This document shows, in pieces, positions 1-9,257 of a stretch of DNA of 64,000 bases. The stretch spans positions 1,167,501-1,231,500 of the forward strand of contig FSRD01000001.1 in assembly GCA_900129675.1 (NCBI GenBank), given 5' to 3'. The notes below the pieces were generated by a model. The model did not search any database. It saw only the letters and a program-made list of their open reading frames with translations, and had not been told where the DNA came from. Source of the DNA: Bradyrhizobium erythrophlei. GTDB lineage: Bacteria; Pseudomonadota; Alphaproteobacteria; Rhizobiales; Xanthobacteraceae. Numbering within the stretch: the stretch's first letter is position 1; each line of letters opens with the position of its first letter. A program made the translations under genes and the position numbers.

Positions 1-720
1 ACCCGACGCAACGTCGAGGATCGCCGTCGCGATCTGGCCGATGCGCAGCAGCGAAAGGAAGATACAAGGAACGAAATTCTGAAGTTGCGATCGCAAAAGA
101 CGGATCTGGAGACGCAGCGTGCGCGCGAAATCCAGCAATCGGAATTTACCCTCAATGACGCGCGCCGGCAGATGGACGCGATCGCTGAAATGCTTAACCA
201 GAACACTCAGGTCATCAGCCCGATCGAAGGACGTGTCCTCGAGGTCAAGGTCTCCGCGGGCTCGGTGCTCGCGGTCGGCACACCGGTCATCGCGATCGAA
301 AGCGAGGGTACCGAGCTCGAGGCGCTGGTCTACATTCCGGCGGAGCGCGGCAAGAATGTGAAACCGGGAATGCAGGTCAGTGTCGAGCCGAGCACGGTGA
401 AACGGGAGGAGTTCGGAACCATGGTCGGCACCATCGTGACGGTCTCCGATTTTCCCATCACGCCCCAGGGCATGGCTGCGGTGCTCCACAACGACAGTCT
501 GGTCAGCCGCTTTTCGCACGATGGCGCGCCCTATGCGGCGACGGTCAGCCTGGAACAGGACCCTGCAACCGTCAGCGGCTATCGCTGGGCGGTTGGAAAG
601 GGGCCACCCATTCGTCTCACCAGCGGAACGCTGACGCGTGCGGAAGTTACCACGCGAAATCAACGCCCGCTCGACCTGGTGCTACCTCTCATCAAGCGGC
701 TGACGGGAATTGATGGATAA
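1..720 (+). CDS. HlyD-family secretion adaptor of a peptide exporter (5' partial)
   Basis: Membrane-fusion (periplasmic adaptor) subunit of an ABC peptide exporter of the NHLM type. The frame is open from the first base, so the N-terminus and membrane anchor lie outside the window. A charged, probably coiled-coil stretch (R/E/D/Q-rich, to about base 190) is followed by the lipoyl/beta-barrel region, with a typical motif SPIEGRVLEVKVSAG near 220-265. It ends at a TAA that overlaps the start of the next gene, which indicates translational coupling. The family call rests on this domain pattern plus the two ABC proteins that follow; HlyD adaptors normally link the inner-membrane ABC unit to an outer-membrane channel. 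No outer-membrane channel gene is visible in the window. Confidence 0.85.
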   Translation, partial: TRRNVEDRRRDLADAQQRKEDTRNEILKLRSQKTDLETQRAREIQQSEFTLNDARRQMDAIAEMLNQNTQVISPIEGRVLEVKVSAGSVLAVGTPVIAIESEGTELEALVYIPAERGKNVKPGMQVSVEPSTVKREEFGTMVGTIVTVSDFPITPQGMAAVLHNDSLVSRFSHDGAPYAATVSLEQDPATVSGYRWAVGKGPPIRLTSGTLTRAEVTTRNQRPLDLVLPLIKRLTGIDG

Positions 721-2935
721 CGCCCCTTTGCCCCAGCCAACGCCGGACGAGGCGCGTCCACTTCCACGGCACGCCCGCAAACTGTTCTGGCGCAAAGCGG
801 TGAAGCGGACGCCCACGATCCTGCAAATGGAGGCTGTCGAATGCGGGGCTGCGGCCCTGGCCATGGTGCTTGCGTACCATGGCGCCTGGATCCCGCTGGA
901 GCAGCTCCGCGTCGCCTGCGGCGTCTCGCGCGACGGCAGCAAGGCAAGCAACATCGTCAGGGCGGCGCGCCGTTTCGGCCTCGCCGCCAAGGGTTTTCGC
1001 AAGGAGCCCTCGACACTGCATGAATTGCCGATGCCCTGCATCATTCACTGGAACTTCAATCATTTCGTGGTGCTGGAGGGCATCGTTGGCGATCGCGTCT
1101 ATATCAACGATCCGGCGATCGGACGTCGGCGGATCGACATGGCGGAACTGGATCTTGCGTTCACCGGCGTCGTGCTCGCCATGGAGCGAACCGAGGCATT
1201 CAAGCCGTTGGGCCGCAAACCGCAGGGCTTGCGTTTGCTGCTGCGCGAATTGCGCGGCTCGAAGGCGGCCGTCGGCCTGCTGGTGATCGTCAGCTTCGCG
1301 CTCATTGTGCCCAGTATTGTCGCTGCGGGATTTTCGAAAATCTTCGTCGACGACATCCTGATCCGGCATAGCACCAGCTGGCTCGTTCCGCTGCTGATCG
1401 GCATGGCCGTGACCGCGGTGTTGCGCGCAATCCTGACGGTATTGCGCCAGTCACTGCTGCTGAGGCTGCAAACCAAGCTTGCGGTGGTCATGATCAGCCG
1501 CTTTCTCTGGCACGTCATGGCGCTACCGGTCGAGTTCTTCACCCAGCGCCACGCCGGGGATATTGCCAGCCGCGTGGCCGCCAACGAGCAGATTGCCCGC
1601 CTGCTCTCGAGCGGCATAGCCGCCAACGCGCTCAACCTGACATCGATCGTGTTTTTCGCCGCTGCGATGGCGATTTACGACGTCCCGCTCGCTGCGATCG
1701 GCGTCAGCATGTCACTTCTGAACGTGCTGGCATTGCGATTCATTGGCGCGCGCCGGCAGGATCTCAGCCGCAGCCTCGCGCTCGAGCAGGGCAAGCTTGT
1801 TGCCGCGACGGTGAGCACCGTGCGTACCATCGAAACCCTCAAGGCGAGCGGACTGGAAGACGAGGCATTCGGTCAATGGGCCGGGGTTCAGGCAAAAGCC
1901 TTGAACGCCGAGCAGGAACTCGGGGTGTCCTCCATCTTTCTTGACATGCTGCCGACGCTGTTCTCGGGACTGACGGTTGCGGCGATACTTGGCATCGGCG
2001 GCTTGCGGGTGATCGAGGGCTCCCTCACGCTTGGAAGCCTGGTCGCCTTCCAGTCGCTCATGGCAAGCTTTTCGGCGCCCGTCACGGACCTCGTCAATTA
2101 TGCGGGTAGCTTCCAGACCATCAAGGGAGCGTTCGAGCGCCTCGAGGATGTATATAATTATCCGCTCGACAGTTCCGGCAAGAACATCGTCGCGGCGGAT
2201 CGCTTCGCTCCGAAGCTGACAGGCAGGATCGAAATCAGCAACATTCAGTTCGGCTACTCAGTTCTGGAGCCGCCGCTGCTGGCCGACCTTTCCATCACCA
2301 TCCAGCCGGGCTCGAGGGTGGCGCTCGTCGGCGCCTCCGGCAGCGGAAAATCCACTCTCGGCAAGCTGATTTGCGGACTTTACAAGCCGTGGTCCGGCGA
2401 AATCCGTATCGACGGATGGACCTTGCCGGAGATCCCTCCGCAGGTGTTCGCAAATTCGATCGCCTACGTCGATCAGGACATCTTCCTGTTCGAGGGAACC
2501 GCGCGTGACAACCTGACCCTGTGGGACCCGACCGTAACAGAAGAGGATCTGTCGCGGGCGTTGAAGGATGCAGTCATCCACGAGGACATTGCGACGCGGG
2601 CGGGAAACTACGACTGCTATATCAACGAGGGCGGCACAAATTTCAGCGGCGGTCAGCGCCAACGTATCGAGATCGCGCGGGCGCTGGTTTCCAACCCGTC
2701 GGCGATCGTGCTCGACGAGGCAACGGGCGCGCTCGATCCGATCACCGAAAAAATCATTGACGATAATCTGCGACGCCGGGGCTGCACGTGCATCATCATC
2801 GCGCATCGTCTGAGCACGATCCGCGACTGTGACGAGATCATCGTGCTGCAGCAGGGCAAAATTGCCGAGCGAGGAACCCATGAGCAGCTGATCGTGCTTC
2901 AGGGGGTGTACGCGAAACTCGTGGCTCAGGAATGA
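713..2935 (+). CDS. NHLM-type ABC exporter with N-terminal C39 peptidase
   Basis: Peptidase-containing ABC transporter that would cut leader peptides after a Gly-Gly pair and export the core. The N-terminal C39 domain keeps its catalytic residues: Cys in VECGAAALA (about residue 44), His in NFNHFVVLEG (about 116) and Asp in YINDPAIG. A six-helix membrane domain spans about 185-480. The ATPase has Walker A GASGSGKST (about 540), a Q-loop, signature FSGGQRQR (about 643) and Walker B AIVLDEATG (about 665). I chose the ATG at 713, which overlaps the upstream stop; a TTG lies one codon earlier. The 740-residue length fits the family. All catalytic elements look intact, so this is probably the processing enzyme for the double-glycine precursors downstream. 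Confidence 0.93.
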   Translation: MDNAPLPQPTPDEARPLPRHARKLFWRKAVKRTPTILQMEAVECGAAALAMVLAYHGAWIPLEQLRVACGVSRDGSKASNIVRAARRFGLAAKGFRKEPSTLHELPMPCIIHWNFNHFVVLEGIVGDRVYINDPAIGRRRIDMAELDLAFTGVVLAMERTEAFKPLGRKPQGLRLLLRELRGSKAAVGLLVIVSFALIVPSIVAAGFSKIFVDDILIRHSTSWLVPLLIGMAVTAVLRAILTVLRQSLLLRLQTKLAVVMISRFLWHVMALPVEFFTQRHAGDIASRVAANEQIARLLSSGIAANALNLTSIVFFAAAMAIYDVPLAAIGVSMSLLNVLALRFIGARRQDLSRSLALEQGKLVAATVSTVRTIETLKASGLEDEAFGQWAGVQAKALNAEQELGVSSIFLDMLPTLFSGLTVAAILGIGGLRVIEGSLTLGSLVAFQSLMASFSAPVTDLVNYAGSFQTIKGAFERLEDVYNYPLDSSGKNIVAADRFAPKLTGRIEISNIQFGYSVLEPPLLADLSITIQPGSRVALVGASGSGKSTLGKLICGLYKPWSGEIRIDGWTLPEIPPQVFANSIAYVDQDIFLFEGTARDNLTLWDPTVTEEDLSRALKDAVIHEDIATRAGNYDCYINEGGTNFSGGQRQRIEIARALVSNPSAIVLDEATGALDPITEKIIDDNLRRRGCTCIIIAHRLSTIRDCDEIIVLQQGKIAERGTHEQLIVLQGVYAKLVAQE

Positions 2936-5838
2936 CCGAACCTGTCCTCCAGCGGGCACAAGTAACGGCCGGTCAAGAGGCGGCCGGTTGTCTGCCGACC
3001 CGCATCGTGCTCGATGGCCGGCACCCGAAACTTCTCGACCATCGGGAGCACGTGCTGCAGGTCGTGACAGGGTATGCCGATGTCTTCGCCGTCAACATGG
3101 TCGAAGGCGGCACCAACGGTGCTCGACACCATCTGTTTCGGGTCGAGAGCGGCGATGTCATTCTCGACCTTCCGGAAACCGTCGATAGCTCTGGCACACG
3201 CATCCAGGTGATCGCAGTCGGCGGTCCCGGCACCGAAGCATTGGTCGTGCCACGCGCGGAGTTTTCATCCGTCGATTCGATTACCGCCTGGGTCACGCGG
3301 CTCGCCAGGATGATCTCAGGTCCAAACCCGAGCTGGGAAATGCGCGAGGTCGCGGGCGATGGCGCCGCCGAGATTCCGCCCGGTGAGCGGCGGCGTGGTC
3401 CGGTGCGCAGCATCGTGTGGGTCGCCCTGGAGGCCGGTGCGGTGAAGCTTATGGGGCTCGATCCGGCTTTTTCCGCCGGCGGCCCGCCTTTGCCGCTGAC
3501 ATCGGGGATGTGGATCGAGGCCGGCCCGTCCGCATGCATCGCTGTCGGCAGCGTCGCCACGCCGGATGCGGATATGCTGTGGCACGCCGTCGATCAATTC
3601 CATCTTGGCGTCGTTGCCAGTATTCGGGATCGACAGGCGCGCGACGTTGGCCGGGAGACGCAACGCCTCGTTCTTCGCAGCGATCTCACGACGGCGCAGA
3701 CGCTCGAATCCTTCGAACGCCTCTCCGCAGTCGTCGTGCAGCGCTCCAACCGGGCAATGATCGAAGCCGACCCGTCGGATGCCTTGCTCGCCGCCTGCCG
3801 GATGGTCGCGGAAGCGATTCGAGCGCCGTTTATCGTTCCTGCCCGAGCCGCCTCGGCTCGGCAGGAATTTGCCGACGTTGTCGAGATCGCCCGAAGCGTA
3901 CGACTGCGCGTTCGCCAGACGCTGTTGCGGGGCAAATGGTGGCAGCAGGATGTGGGCCCGTTGGTGGGTTGGCACGGTGAGGAGCGCAATCCGGTCGCGC
4001 TTATCCGCGGCGCGAGACATCGTTACACCATGATCGAACCGGGAACCGGGACGCACCGTCCGGTCGACCGTTCGCTTGCAATGGAGCTGGCGCCGGAAGC
4101 CGTGACGTTCTATCCCGCCTTGCCGTCGCGCCCGGTTCGATTTCGGGATCTGCTCACATTCTCGATTCGCCATTCCAGCGGCAATGTCGGTCGCATCGCA
4201 CTCGCCGTCGTTGCGATAGGCCTGCTGTCATTGGTCGCCCCGCTCATTACCAATCTTCTCATCAGCTCGGTCATACCCCGCACCGAGCTCGACCAGCTCG
4301 CGTTTTGCGCCCTGGCACTCGCCGTGACGGCCGTCGCCATGGCCAGTGTCCAGGCGATGGAAGGCCTCGCGATGCTCAGGCTCGAAGGCCTGATCGATTG
4401 GAAGCTGCAGGCGGCGGTGATCGACCGTCTGCTCAGGCTGCCCGCGTCCCTGTTTCGCGAGTACACCGTTGGCGACTTTGTCGATCGCTCGATGGGAATT
4501 GATGCTGCACGTCGGATATTCACCGGACGCGCGCTGCGCGGGATGATGGCCGGTTTGTTCTGCTGGTTCAGCATAGGTCTGATGTTTTACTACGATCTCA
4601 GGCTGGGGCTGGTCGCGTTTGTGCTGACGATTGTCAGGGCGATCCTGATCATCGTCACCAGCGCGATACGGCTCTATCACGAGAACAACCACTTCAACCT
4701 GCAGGGCAAGATCGGCGGCTTCGTGCTGCAGCTCATCTCCGGAATCAGCAAGCTCCGCGTCGCAGCCGCAACCTTTCGCGCGCTCGCCGTATGGTCGAGA
4801 CAGTTCGCGATCCAGAAACAGTATTTCATGGCATCCCAGCGGACCGCCAACGCCCTCGGTGTTTTCGAGGCTTCGTTTCCGACTATCGCCACGCTCATCA
4901 TTTTCGCGGCGGCGTCGTTTACAAACAGCAAGCTGCTACTCGATATCGGCGGCTTCTTCGCATTCTTCACTGCCTTCGGCCAATCGATGGCATCGGTCGG
5001 TGCGTGGGCGTCGGGCGTGAGTGAATCGCTGATCGCGATCCCTCATCTCACCCGCCTTCGACCGCTGATCTCGGCGGTGGTCGAGGTTTCGGAGGACCGG
5101 AAGCCTCCGGGTGAACTGTCCGGAGCGGTTGAGCTCTCTCGCTTGACCTTCCGCTACCTGCCGAGCGGCCCGCCCGTCCTCGACAACGTCACTCTGCGGA
5201 TCACGCAAGGCGAATATGTCGCGATTGTGGGCCCGTCAGGAAGCGGAAAATCCTCGCTGTTCCGATTACTGCTGGGCTTCGAGCGGCCGGAGTCCGGCGC
5301 CGTGTTCCTCGATGGAAAGGCGCTCGACACGCTCGACATCAGCGCGGTACGGCGGCAGCTTGGCGTGGTATTGCAGAATGGAAAACTGGCGACAGGCAGC
5401 CTCTACGACAATATTTGCGGCGGCGTCCAACTGCCGCTCGAGCACGCGTGGGAGGCCGCGCGGCTTGCCGGTCTCGATGCCGACATCGAGCGCATGCCGA
5501 TGGGCATGCATACCTTGATCGCAGAGGGCGTGAACACGCTGTCCGGCGGACAGCGACAGCGAATCATGATTGCCCGCGCGATCGCCCGCCGGCCCCGTAT
5601 TCTGCTGTTTGACGAGGCGACGAGTTCACTGGACAACCAGTCGCAGGCGATTGTAAGCGCATCGCTAGGTAACCTCAACGTAACACGGATCGTCATCGCG
5701 CATCGACTGAGCACCGTGCGCGAGGCCGATCGCATTGTCGTGCTTGTCGATGGCAAGGTCGTGCAAACCGGGAGCTATGCGGAGCTCAGCAACATGCCCG
5801 GAGTGTTCGCCGCCTTCGCCCAGCGGCAGTTGCTTTAG
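2932..5838 (+). CDS. Second NHLM-type ABC exporter subunit (long N-terminal region)
   Basis: A 968-residue ABC protein overlapping the previous gene by ATGA. The first ~400 residues are soluble and carry no C39 cysteine/histidine signature; the part following about residue 30 resembles a small sensory or cupin-like fold, but I cannot name it. Membrane helices occupy about 416-690, then an ATPase with Walker A GPSGSGKSS (about 766), signature LSGGQRQR (about 869) and Walker B ILLFDEATSSLD (about 891). Known NHLM clusters pair one peptidase-bearing and one peptidase-less long ABC protein with an HlyD protein, exactly as here. Probably forms a heterodimeric exporter with its neighbour. Confidence 0.9.
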   Translation: MTEPVLQRAQVTAGQEAAGCLPTRIVLDGRHPKLLDHREHVLQVVTGYADVFAVNMVEGGTNGARHHLFRVESGDVILDLPETVDSSGTRIQVIAVGGPGTEALVVPRAEFSSVDSITAWVTRLARMISGPNPSWEMREVAGDGAAEIPPGERRRGPVRSIVWVALEAGAVKLMGLDPAFSAGGPPLPLTSGMWIEAGPSACIAVGSVATPDADMLWHAVDQFHLGVVASIRDRQARDVGRETQRLVLRSDLTTAQTLESFERLSAVVVQRSNRAMIEADPSDALLAACRMVAEAIRAPFIVPARAASARQEFADVVEIARSVRLRVRQTLLRGKWWQQDVGPLVGWHGEERNPVALIRGARHRYTMIEPGTGTHRPVDRSLAMELAPEAVTFYPALPSRPVRFRDLLTFSIRHSSGNVGRIALAVVAIGLLSLVAPLITNLLISSVIPRTELDQLAFCALALAVTAVAMASVQAMEGLAMLRLEGLIDWKLQAAVIDRLLRLPASLFREYTVGDFVDRSMGIDAARRIFTGRALRGMMAGLFCWFSIGLMFYYDLRLGLVAFVLTIVRAILIIVTSAIRLYHENNHFNLQGKIGGFVLQLISGISKLRVAAATFRALAVWSRQFAIQKQYFMASQRTANALGVFEASFPTIATLIIFAAASFTNSKLLLDIGGFFAFFTAFGQSMASVGAWASGVSESLIAIPHLTRLRPLISAVVEVSEDRKPPGELSGAVELSRLTFRYLPSGPPVLDNVTLRITQGEYVAIVGPSGSGKSSLFRLLLGFERPESGAVFLDGKALDTLDISAVRRQLGVVLQNGKLATGSLYDNICGGVQLPLEHAWEAARLAGLDADIERMPMGMHTLIAEGVNTLSGGQRQRIMIARAIARRPRILLFDEATSSLDNQSQAIVSASLGNLNVTRIVIAHRLSTVREADRIVVLVDGKVVQTGSYAELSNMPGVFAAFAQRQLL

Positions 5839-5853
5839 CCGAAGAGGACAATC

Positions 5854-6399
5854 ATGCGAAAAGTCCTGTACATCTTTGGGATACTCAGCGATGCCGACGT
5901 CGCGTGGATGGCGCGGACGGGCGTTCGGCGGCGTCTAGGCGATGGCGACGTCATCATCCGGGAAGGCGAGAGCACCGATTTCCTGATCTTTATGCTCGAA
6001 GGGGAATTGCTGGTGACAACCCGGCGGCTGGGACAAATCGCGCGGCTGGGTGTCGGCGAGGTCGTCGGCGAAATATCGCTGGTGGATTCGGCGCCGCCGT
6101 CGGCCACGATAACGGCCAGCGGAGACGGCCTGGCGCTCCTCCTCGACAAGGCAAAGCTGATGCATAAGCTCGACAATGATGCCGGCTTTGGCAGCCGGTT
6201 CTACCACGCCCTCGCGGTGTTTCTTGCCGACCGACTTCGCGAAGCGCGCGGAAGCTCGGCTGGAAATTCCGCCGTCTCGGACGAGATGGGTATCTCGGAA
6301 GACGAACTCGACGTCGGTATCCTTGATCGTGTATCGGCTGCCGGAGAGCGATTCAACCGAATGTTGAGGACCTTGAGCAACAACAGGATTTCCAACTAG
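5854..6399 (+). CDS. Cyclic-nucleotide-binding domain protein in the exporter operon
   Basis: A 181-residue protein starting 15 bases after the exporter gene, with a Crp-type beta-roll: GDGDVIIREGESTDFLIFM, then GEVVGEISLVD near the phosphate-binding cassette position. After the sensor domain there is a helix and a polar tail; I see no helix-turn-helix, so it is unlikely to be a classic Crp regulator. It probably senses a nucleotide or acts through contacts with the exporter. The cassette has a negatively charged E-I-S rather than the strict E-x-x-L-x-x-R-A-A-T of E. coli Crp, so cAMP binding is uncertain. A short hypothetical linker follows before the precursor peptide genes. Confidence 0.8.
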   Translation: MRKVLYIFGILSDADVAWMARTGVRRRLGDGDVIIREGESTDFLIFMLEGELLVTTRRLGQIARLGVGEVVGEISLVDSAPPSATITASGDGLALLLDKAKLMHKLDNDAGFGSRFYHALAVFLADRLREARGSSAGNSAVSDEMGISEDELDVGILDRVSAAGERFNRMLRTLSNNRISN

Positions 6400-6464
6400 G
6401 AAAGCTGTCCTCACCTCTGGATCGCGGGTTTACGTCGTCATCCAACCAGGCCGACCGAGACTTG

Positions 6465-6497
6465 GCGCGCCTTTCTGGTTCGCGCGGGTGGTTTTTT
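6465..6497 (+). terminator. Weak candidate terminator after the exporter operon
   Basis: GCGCG and CGCGC arms separated by 11 bases, followed by GGGTGG and six T. The stem is short, so it may only partly separate exporter and precursor transcripts. Confidence 0.3.
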
Positions 6498-6595
6498 CTG
6501 TGTGATTCGACGCACGGTCGTATTTCGAAACGACGGCTAGCTTGCGGTCATGACGGGCGATGGCCGCTCGTCCTCAGATCAAACGGAGAAGTGCC

Positions 6596-6823
6596 ATGAC
6601 CAACTTCAGCAATGAACTGAACCTCAATGACCTCGAAGCCGTCAGCGGCGGAATGCGCAATCTCGCCAACGATCCGGGCTACCATGGGCCGACCATCAGC
6701 AAGGGCGGCACCGTCGGCGGCGGCGATACGATCGACGGAGTCCCGTGGGGCGGCACGCCTGGAGACGGTTCGTGGGGTGTCGTGAATGGCAACCTTCCCG
6801 GCGCGGGAAATTGGGGCAACTGA
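6596..6823 (+). CDS. Double-glycine leader precursor peptide 1
   Basis: A 75-residue bacteriocin-like precursor. The ATG at 6596 is preceded by GGAGAAG and is favoured over an upstream in-frame start at 6560. The leader contains ELNLNDLEAVSGG, the type of double-glycine site that C39 peptidases recognise. Cleavage would leave a core of about 55 residues very rich in Gly, with several Trp and Asp (for example VPWGG, DGSWG, GNWGN) and no Cys. The leader has the L-x(3-4)-L-x-x-V-S-G-G pattern shared with the next two small genes. A strong terminator follows, so it may be made as its own transcript. Function of the core is unknown; antimicrobial or signalling peptide is an inference. Confidence 0.8.
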   Translation: MTNFSNELNLNDLEAVSGGMRNLANDPGYHGPTISKGGTVGGGDTIDGVPWGGTPGDGSWGVVNGNLPGAGNWGN

Positions 6824-6852
6824 GTTCGGAATATCAAGTACCTGCACGGAAT

Positions 6853-6877
6853 GCGCCGGTTCACGCCGGCGCGTTTT
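6853..6877 (+). terminator. Rho-independent terminator after precursor peptide 1
   Basis: Perfect seven-base stem GCGCCGG/CCGGCGC with a six-base loop, followed by G and TTTT. It lies 30 bases after the peptide 1 stop. Confidence 0.75.
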
Positions 6878-7058
6878 CGCAATGCGCGAAGCTGAAACGC
6901 GTCCGCCGGCCTGGTAATCTCAATCCTCGTCTTTCGCGCGAGACCGATCCACTCAACCACACTGGGGCCAGTGTGATCTTGCGCACTTTCTAGGTATTGC
7001 TGAAAGTGATATCAATGCCGCTGCAAAGAGGAGAACGCACCAAGGAGGAGCGCCCACC

Positions 7059-7250
7059 ATGGACAACAGAAAAATCGATTTGGGAAAAAAAGAAAAGCCC
7101 GCCGAAGGCACACTCAATGATACCAACATCGAACTGAGCGAAGAAGAATTATCCCGAGTGTCGGGCGGCAAGCCGGGGTCAGGTAGCAGCAGCAAATTGT
7201 TCGAGGCGTGCGCGACGGGACGGCATTTTAAGGAAGCCAAGATCACCTAA
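7059..7250 (+). CDS. Double-glycine leader precursor peptide 2
   Basis: A 63-residue precursor with a good ribosome site (AAGGAGGAG, 7042-7050). The leader is highly charged and ends in IELSEEELSRVSGG, matching the leader logic of the flanking genes. The predicted core is about 26 residues, basic, with a single Cys in KLFEACATGRHFKEA. One cysteine rules out an internal disulfide, but allows dimerisation or modification. No lanthionine, radical-SAM or cyclodehydratase enzyme is visible in the window. Probably exported by the upstream C39 transporter. Confidence 0.75.
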   Translation: MDNRKIDLGKKEKPAEGTLNDTNIELSEEELSRVSGGKPGSGSSSKLFEACATGRHFKEAKIT

Positions 7251-7460
7251 GCCCACCTGTTGAATCACGATAGCTTTAGAGCCCGCTGACGTCTCGGCAG
7301 GTCGACGGAATCCTGGCGTTCAGGCGTCCTCATTTTTGGAATTTGGGCCGGAATATTCGGGACCGAAATATTGGGTCCGAGATCGAGGGTAACGCGAGCC
7401 GGAGACATGTTCCGGTATGTCTGGCATTCACCCAGCACGACCAGAGCGATGGAGACTCTC

Positions 7461-7652
7461 ATGAGCAAGCCCACGACGAAACTCGACGCGCCAGAACACG
7501 GCGTCGAACTGACCGATGAGCAACTCCGCGGCGTTAGCGGCGGCAACTCGATCGAAAAGATCCCAAATATTCGCACCCCGAAATTCGGCCCAGCCGCGTC
7601 GATTTCGCAAGGCGAGGTTAACAGCGATCAGACCGACAACAACCTGCCCTGA
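7461..7652 (+). CDS. Double-glycine leader precursor peptide 3
   Basis: A 63-residue precursor. I chose the ATG at 7461, because the leader from there (ending VELTDEQLRGVSGG) has the same length and motif as its neighbours; an earlier in-frame start at 7371 adds an unrelated stretch. The predicted core is about 35 residues, Asn/Pro/Ser-rich, without Cys or Trp, and unlike the cores of peptides 1 and 2. It is the last gene of the export cluster. Function unknown. Confidence 0.75.
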   Translation: MSKPTTKLDAPEHGVELTDEQLRGVSGGNSIEKIPNIRTPKFGPAASISQGEVNSDQTDNNLP

Positions 7653-8313
7653 GAACCGCAGCCAACCCCCGCACTGCCGCGCCGAGTTGCCGCCGCGTCA
7701 CATGATCGACCAAACGGCGACGGGCAATTGGCGCGTCGCGGCAGCTGTGGCAGACGTAAGGGCAGACCAGGATAGCATGAGATAGCTAGCTGAGATTAGC
7801 TCAACAAAGGTCGGGAGATCACAGGATGCTGTTCACGAACCGACCTTGCTCGTCTCGCGCAAATTGCCCTCGATGATTTTGCCGATCTTTGCCAACGACA
7901 GAAATATGCCAGTCCATATGCCGACCGGCTGCGGCTGATCTTTTTGTGCCAAGGCGCGGCCCGTCATTACCTCCATCATGATCGCGGCGTGCAGGACTTT
8001 GACCTGTGGGGGTTCTTTGAAGAGGTTCGCGGCCATCCCTTTCCATATCAGCGACGCGGTCAACGTGATTTCGAACCTTCGAAATTTGGGCATAACCGCG
8101 ATGATGGAGATGCCTTCAAGGGACGTCGGGTAGACGTGATCGGTCGGTCGATCAGGATGTCCAATAACAAGTCGCCGATAGAAGCAGTGCAGCGCTATTT
8201 CGGTGAGGCGCGAACCAAGAGCGCATTGCTGATGGCGGAGCGGCCCGTTATCATCGTGTGGCCCGCCAAAAATCGGCTGAAACAATGCCGCGCCGCGACA
8301 GCGTTGGCCTCTG
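7653..8313. other. 661-base stretch without a recognised gene
   Basis: Several overlapping open frames occur on both strands, including a long minus frame through 7833-8492 that runs antisense-parallel into the NYN gene. None has a ribosome site or a family I recognise. The minus frame over 7833-8120 has a somewhat protein-like composition and might be a decayed gene. Confidence 0.4.
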
Positions 8314-8940
8314 TTATTCGTCGAAATCGTCGTCATCCGTCGGCGCCGTCGTGGTCGCACGATGCAGGAATTGCAGCGTGTGATGGCGCGGTTCGCGCGG
8401 GGCCGGGCGCTCGGACGGATCGCGGGCGATCTTCGACTGTAATTCCGCGAGGTCGGTGAAGACATCGGCCTGGCGCCGCAGTTCGTCGGCAATCATTGGC
8501 GGCTGGCTGGAAATGGTGGAGACCACGGTGACGTGGACGCCGCGGCGCTGCATCGCTTCTACCAGCGAGCGGAAGTTGCCGTCGCCGGAGAACAGCACCA
8601 TCTGGTCGATGTGTTCGGCGAGTTCCATGGCGTCGACCGCAAGCTCGATGTCCATATTACCCTTCACCTTGCGCCTGCCGCTGGCGTCGATGAATTCCTT
8701 GGTTGCCTTGGTGACGACCGTGTAGCCGTTGTAGTCCAGCCAGTCGATCAAGGGGCGGATCGATGAGAATTCCTGATCTTCGATGATTGCTGTGTAGTAG
8801 AACGCGCGCAACAGCGTTCCGCGACTTTGGAATTCCTTGAGCAGACGCTTGTAATCGATGTCGAAACCGAGCGCCCTGGATGTCGCGTGGAGATTGGCGC
8901 CATCGATGAACAACGCAATCTTGTCGGAGGAAGATGGCAT
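8314..8940 (-). CDS. NYN-domain (LabA/DUF88-like) putative ribonuclease
   Basis: A 208-residue protein with an intact NYN (PIN-like) fold. Acidic residues sit at the expected metal-binding places: IALFIDGANLH at the N-terminus, MDIELAVDAMELA in the middle and VLFSGDGNF, followed by LVEAMQRRG. The C-terminal ~50 residues are low-complexity and end in a run of Asp. NYN proteins of this type are thought to be RNases or RNA-binding regulators; the substrate is unknown. It is monocistronic here, facing the peptide cluster. Confidence 0.9.
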   Translation of the reverse strand: MPSSSDKIALFIDGANLHATSRALGFDIDYKRLLKEFQSRGTLLRAFYYTAIIEDQEFSSIRPLIDWLDYNGYTVVTKATKEFIDASGRRKVKGNMDIELAVDAMELAEHIDQMVLFSGDGNFRSLVEAMQRRGVHVTVVSTISSQPPMIADELRRQADVFTDLAELQSKIARDPSERPAPREPRHHTLQFLHRATTTAPTDDDDFDE

Positions 8941-9257
8941 ATTGACCTTTTACAAGTAGATACGCGGACAAGGCCCGTCAAACTCTGCCTGGATATTGGG
9001 AGAGACTAGAAAGTCGCAATTGAGGCGGTCTCTCAAGTGATGCTCGACAAATCAAATCGCAAGCGAAGATTAAAGTGTCGCAAATAGGAACGAGTGAGGG
9101 CAAAAGCGCTCAGGCCCATTCTTTCGGGGTAACTCCAATTTGACCCCAGGACCGGTTTCGAGATTGGAATCGGTCTAGATTTAGATATTTTAAGTTTCAA
9201 TCAGTCTTTGTGTAAAGAAAAAGAGATGCTTGTATCTCGACGTCCATCAATACAGGT

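Noticed and set aside
3316..4173. Long antisense open frame inside the second ABC gene
   Set aside because: High-GC shadow of the real gene; composition is Arg-rich and motif-free.
7833..8492. Long open frame on the minus strand, partly protein-like
   Set aside because: It overlaps the end of the NYN gene in another frame, has no ribosome site and no recognised domain.
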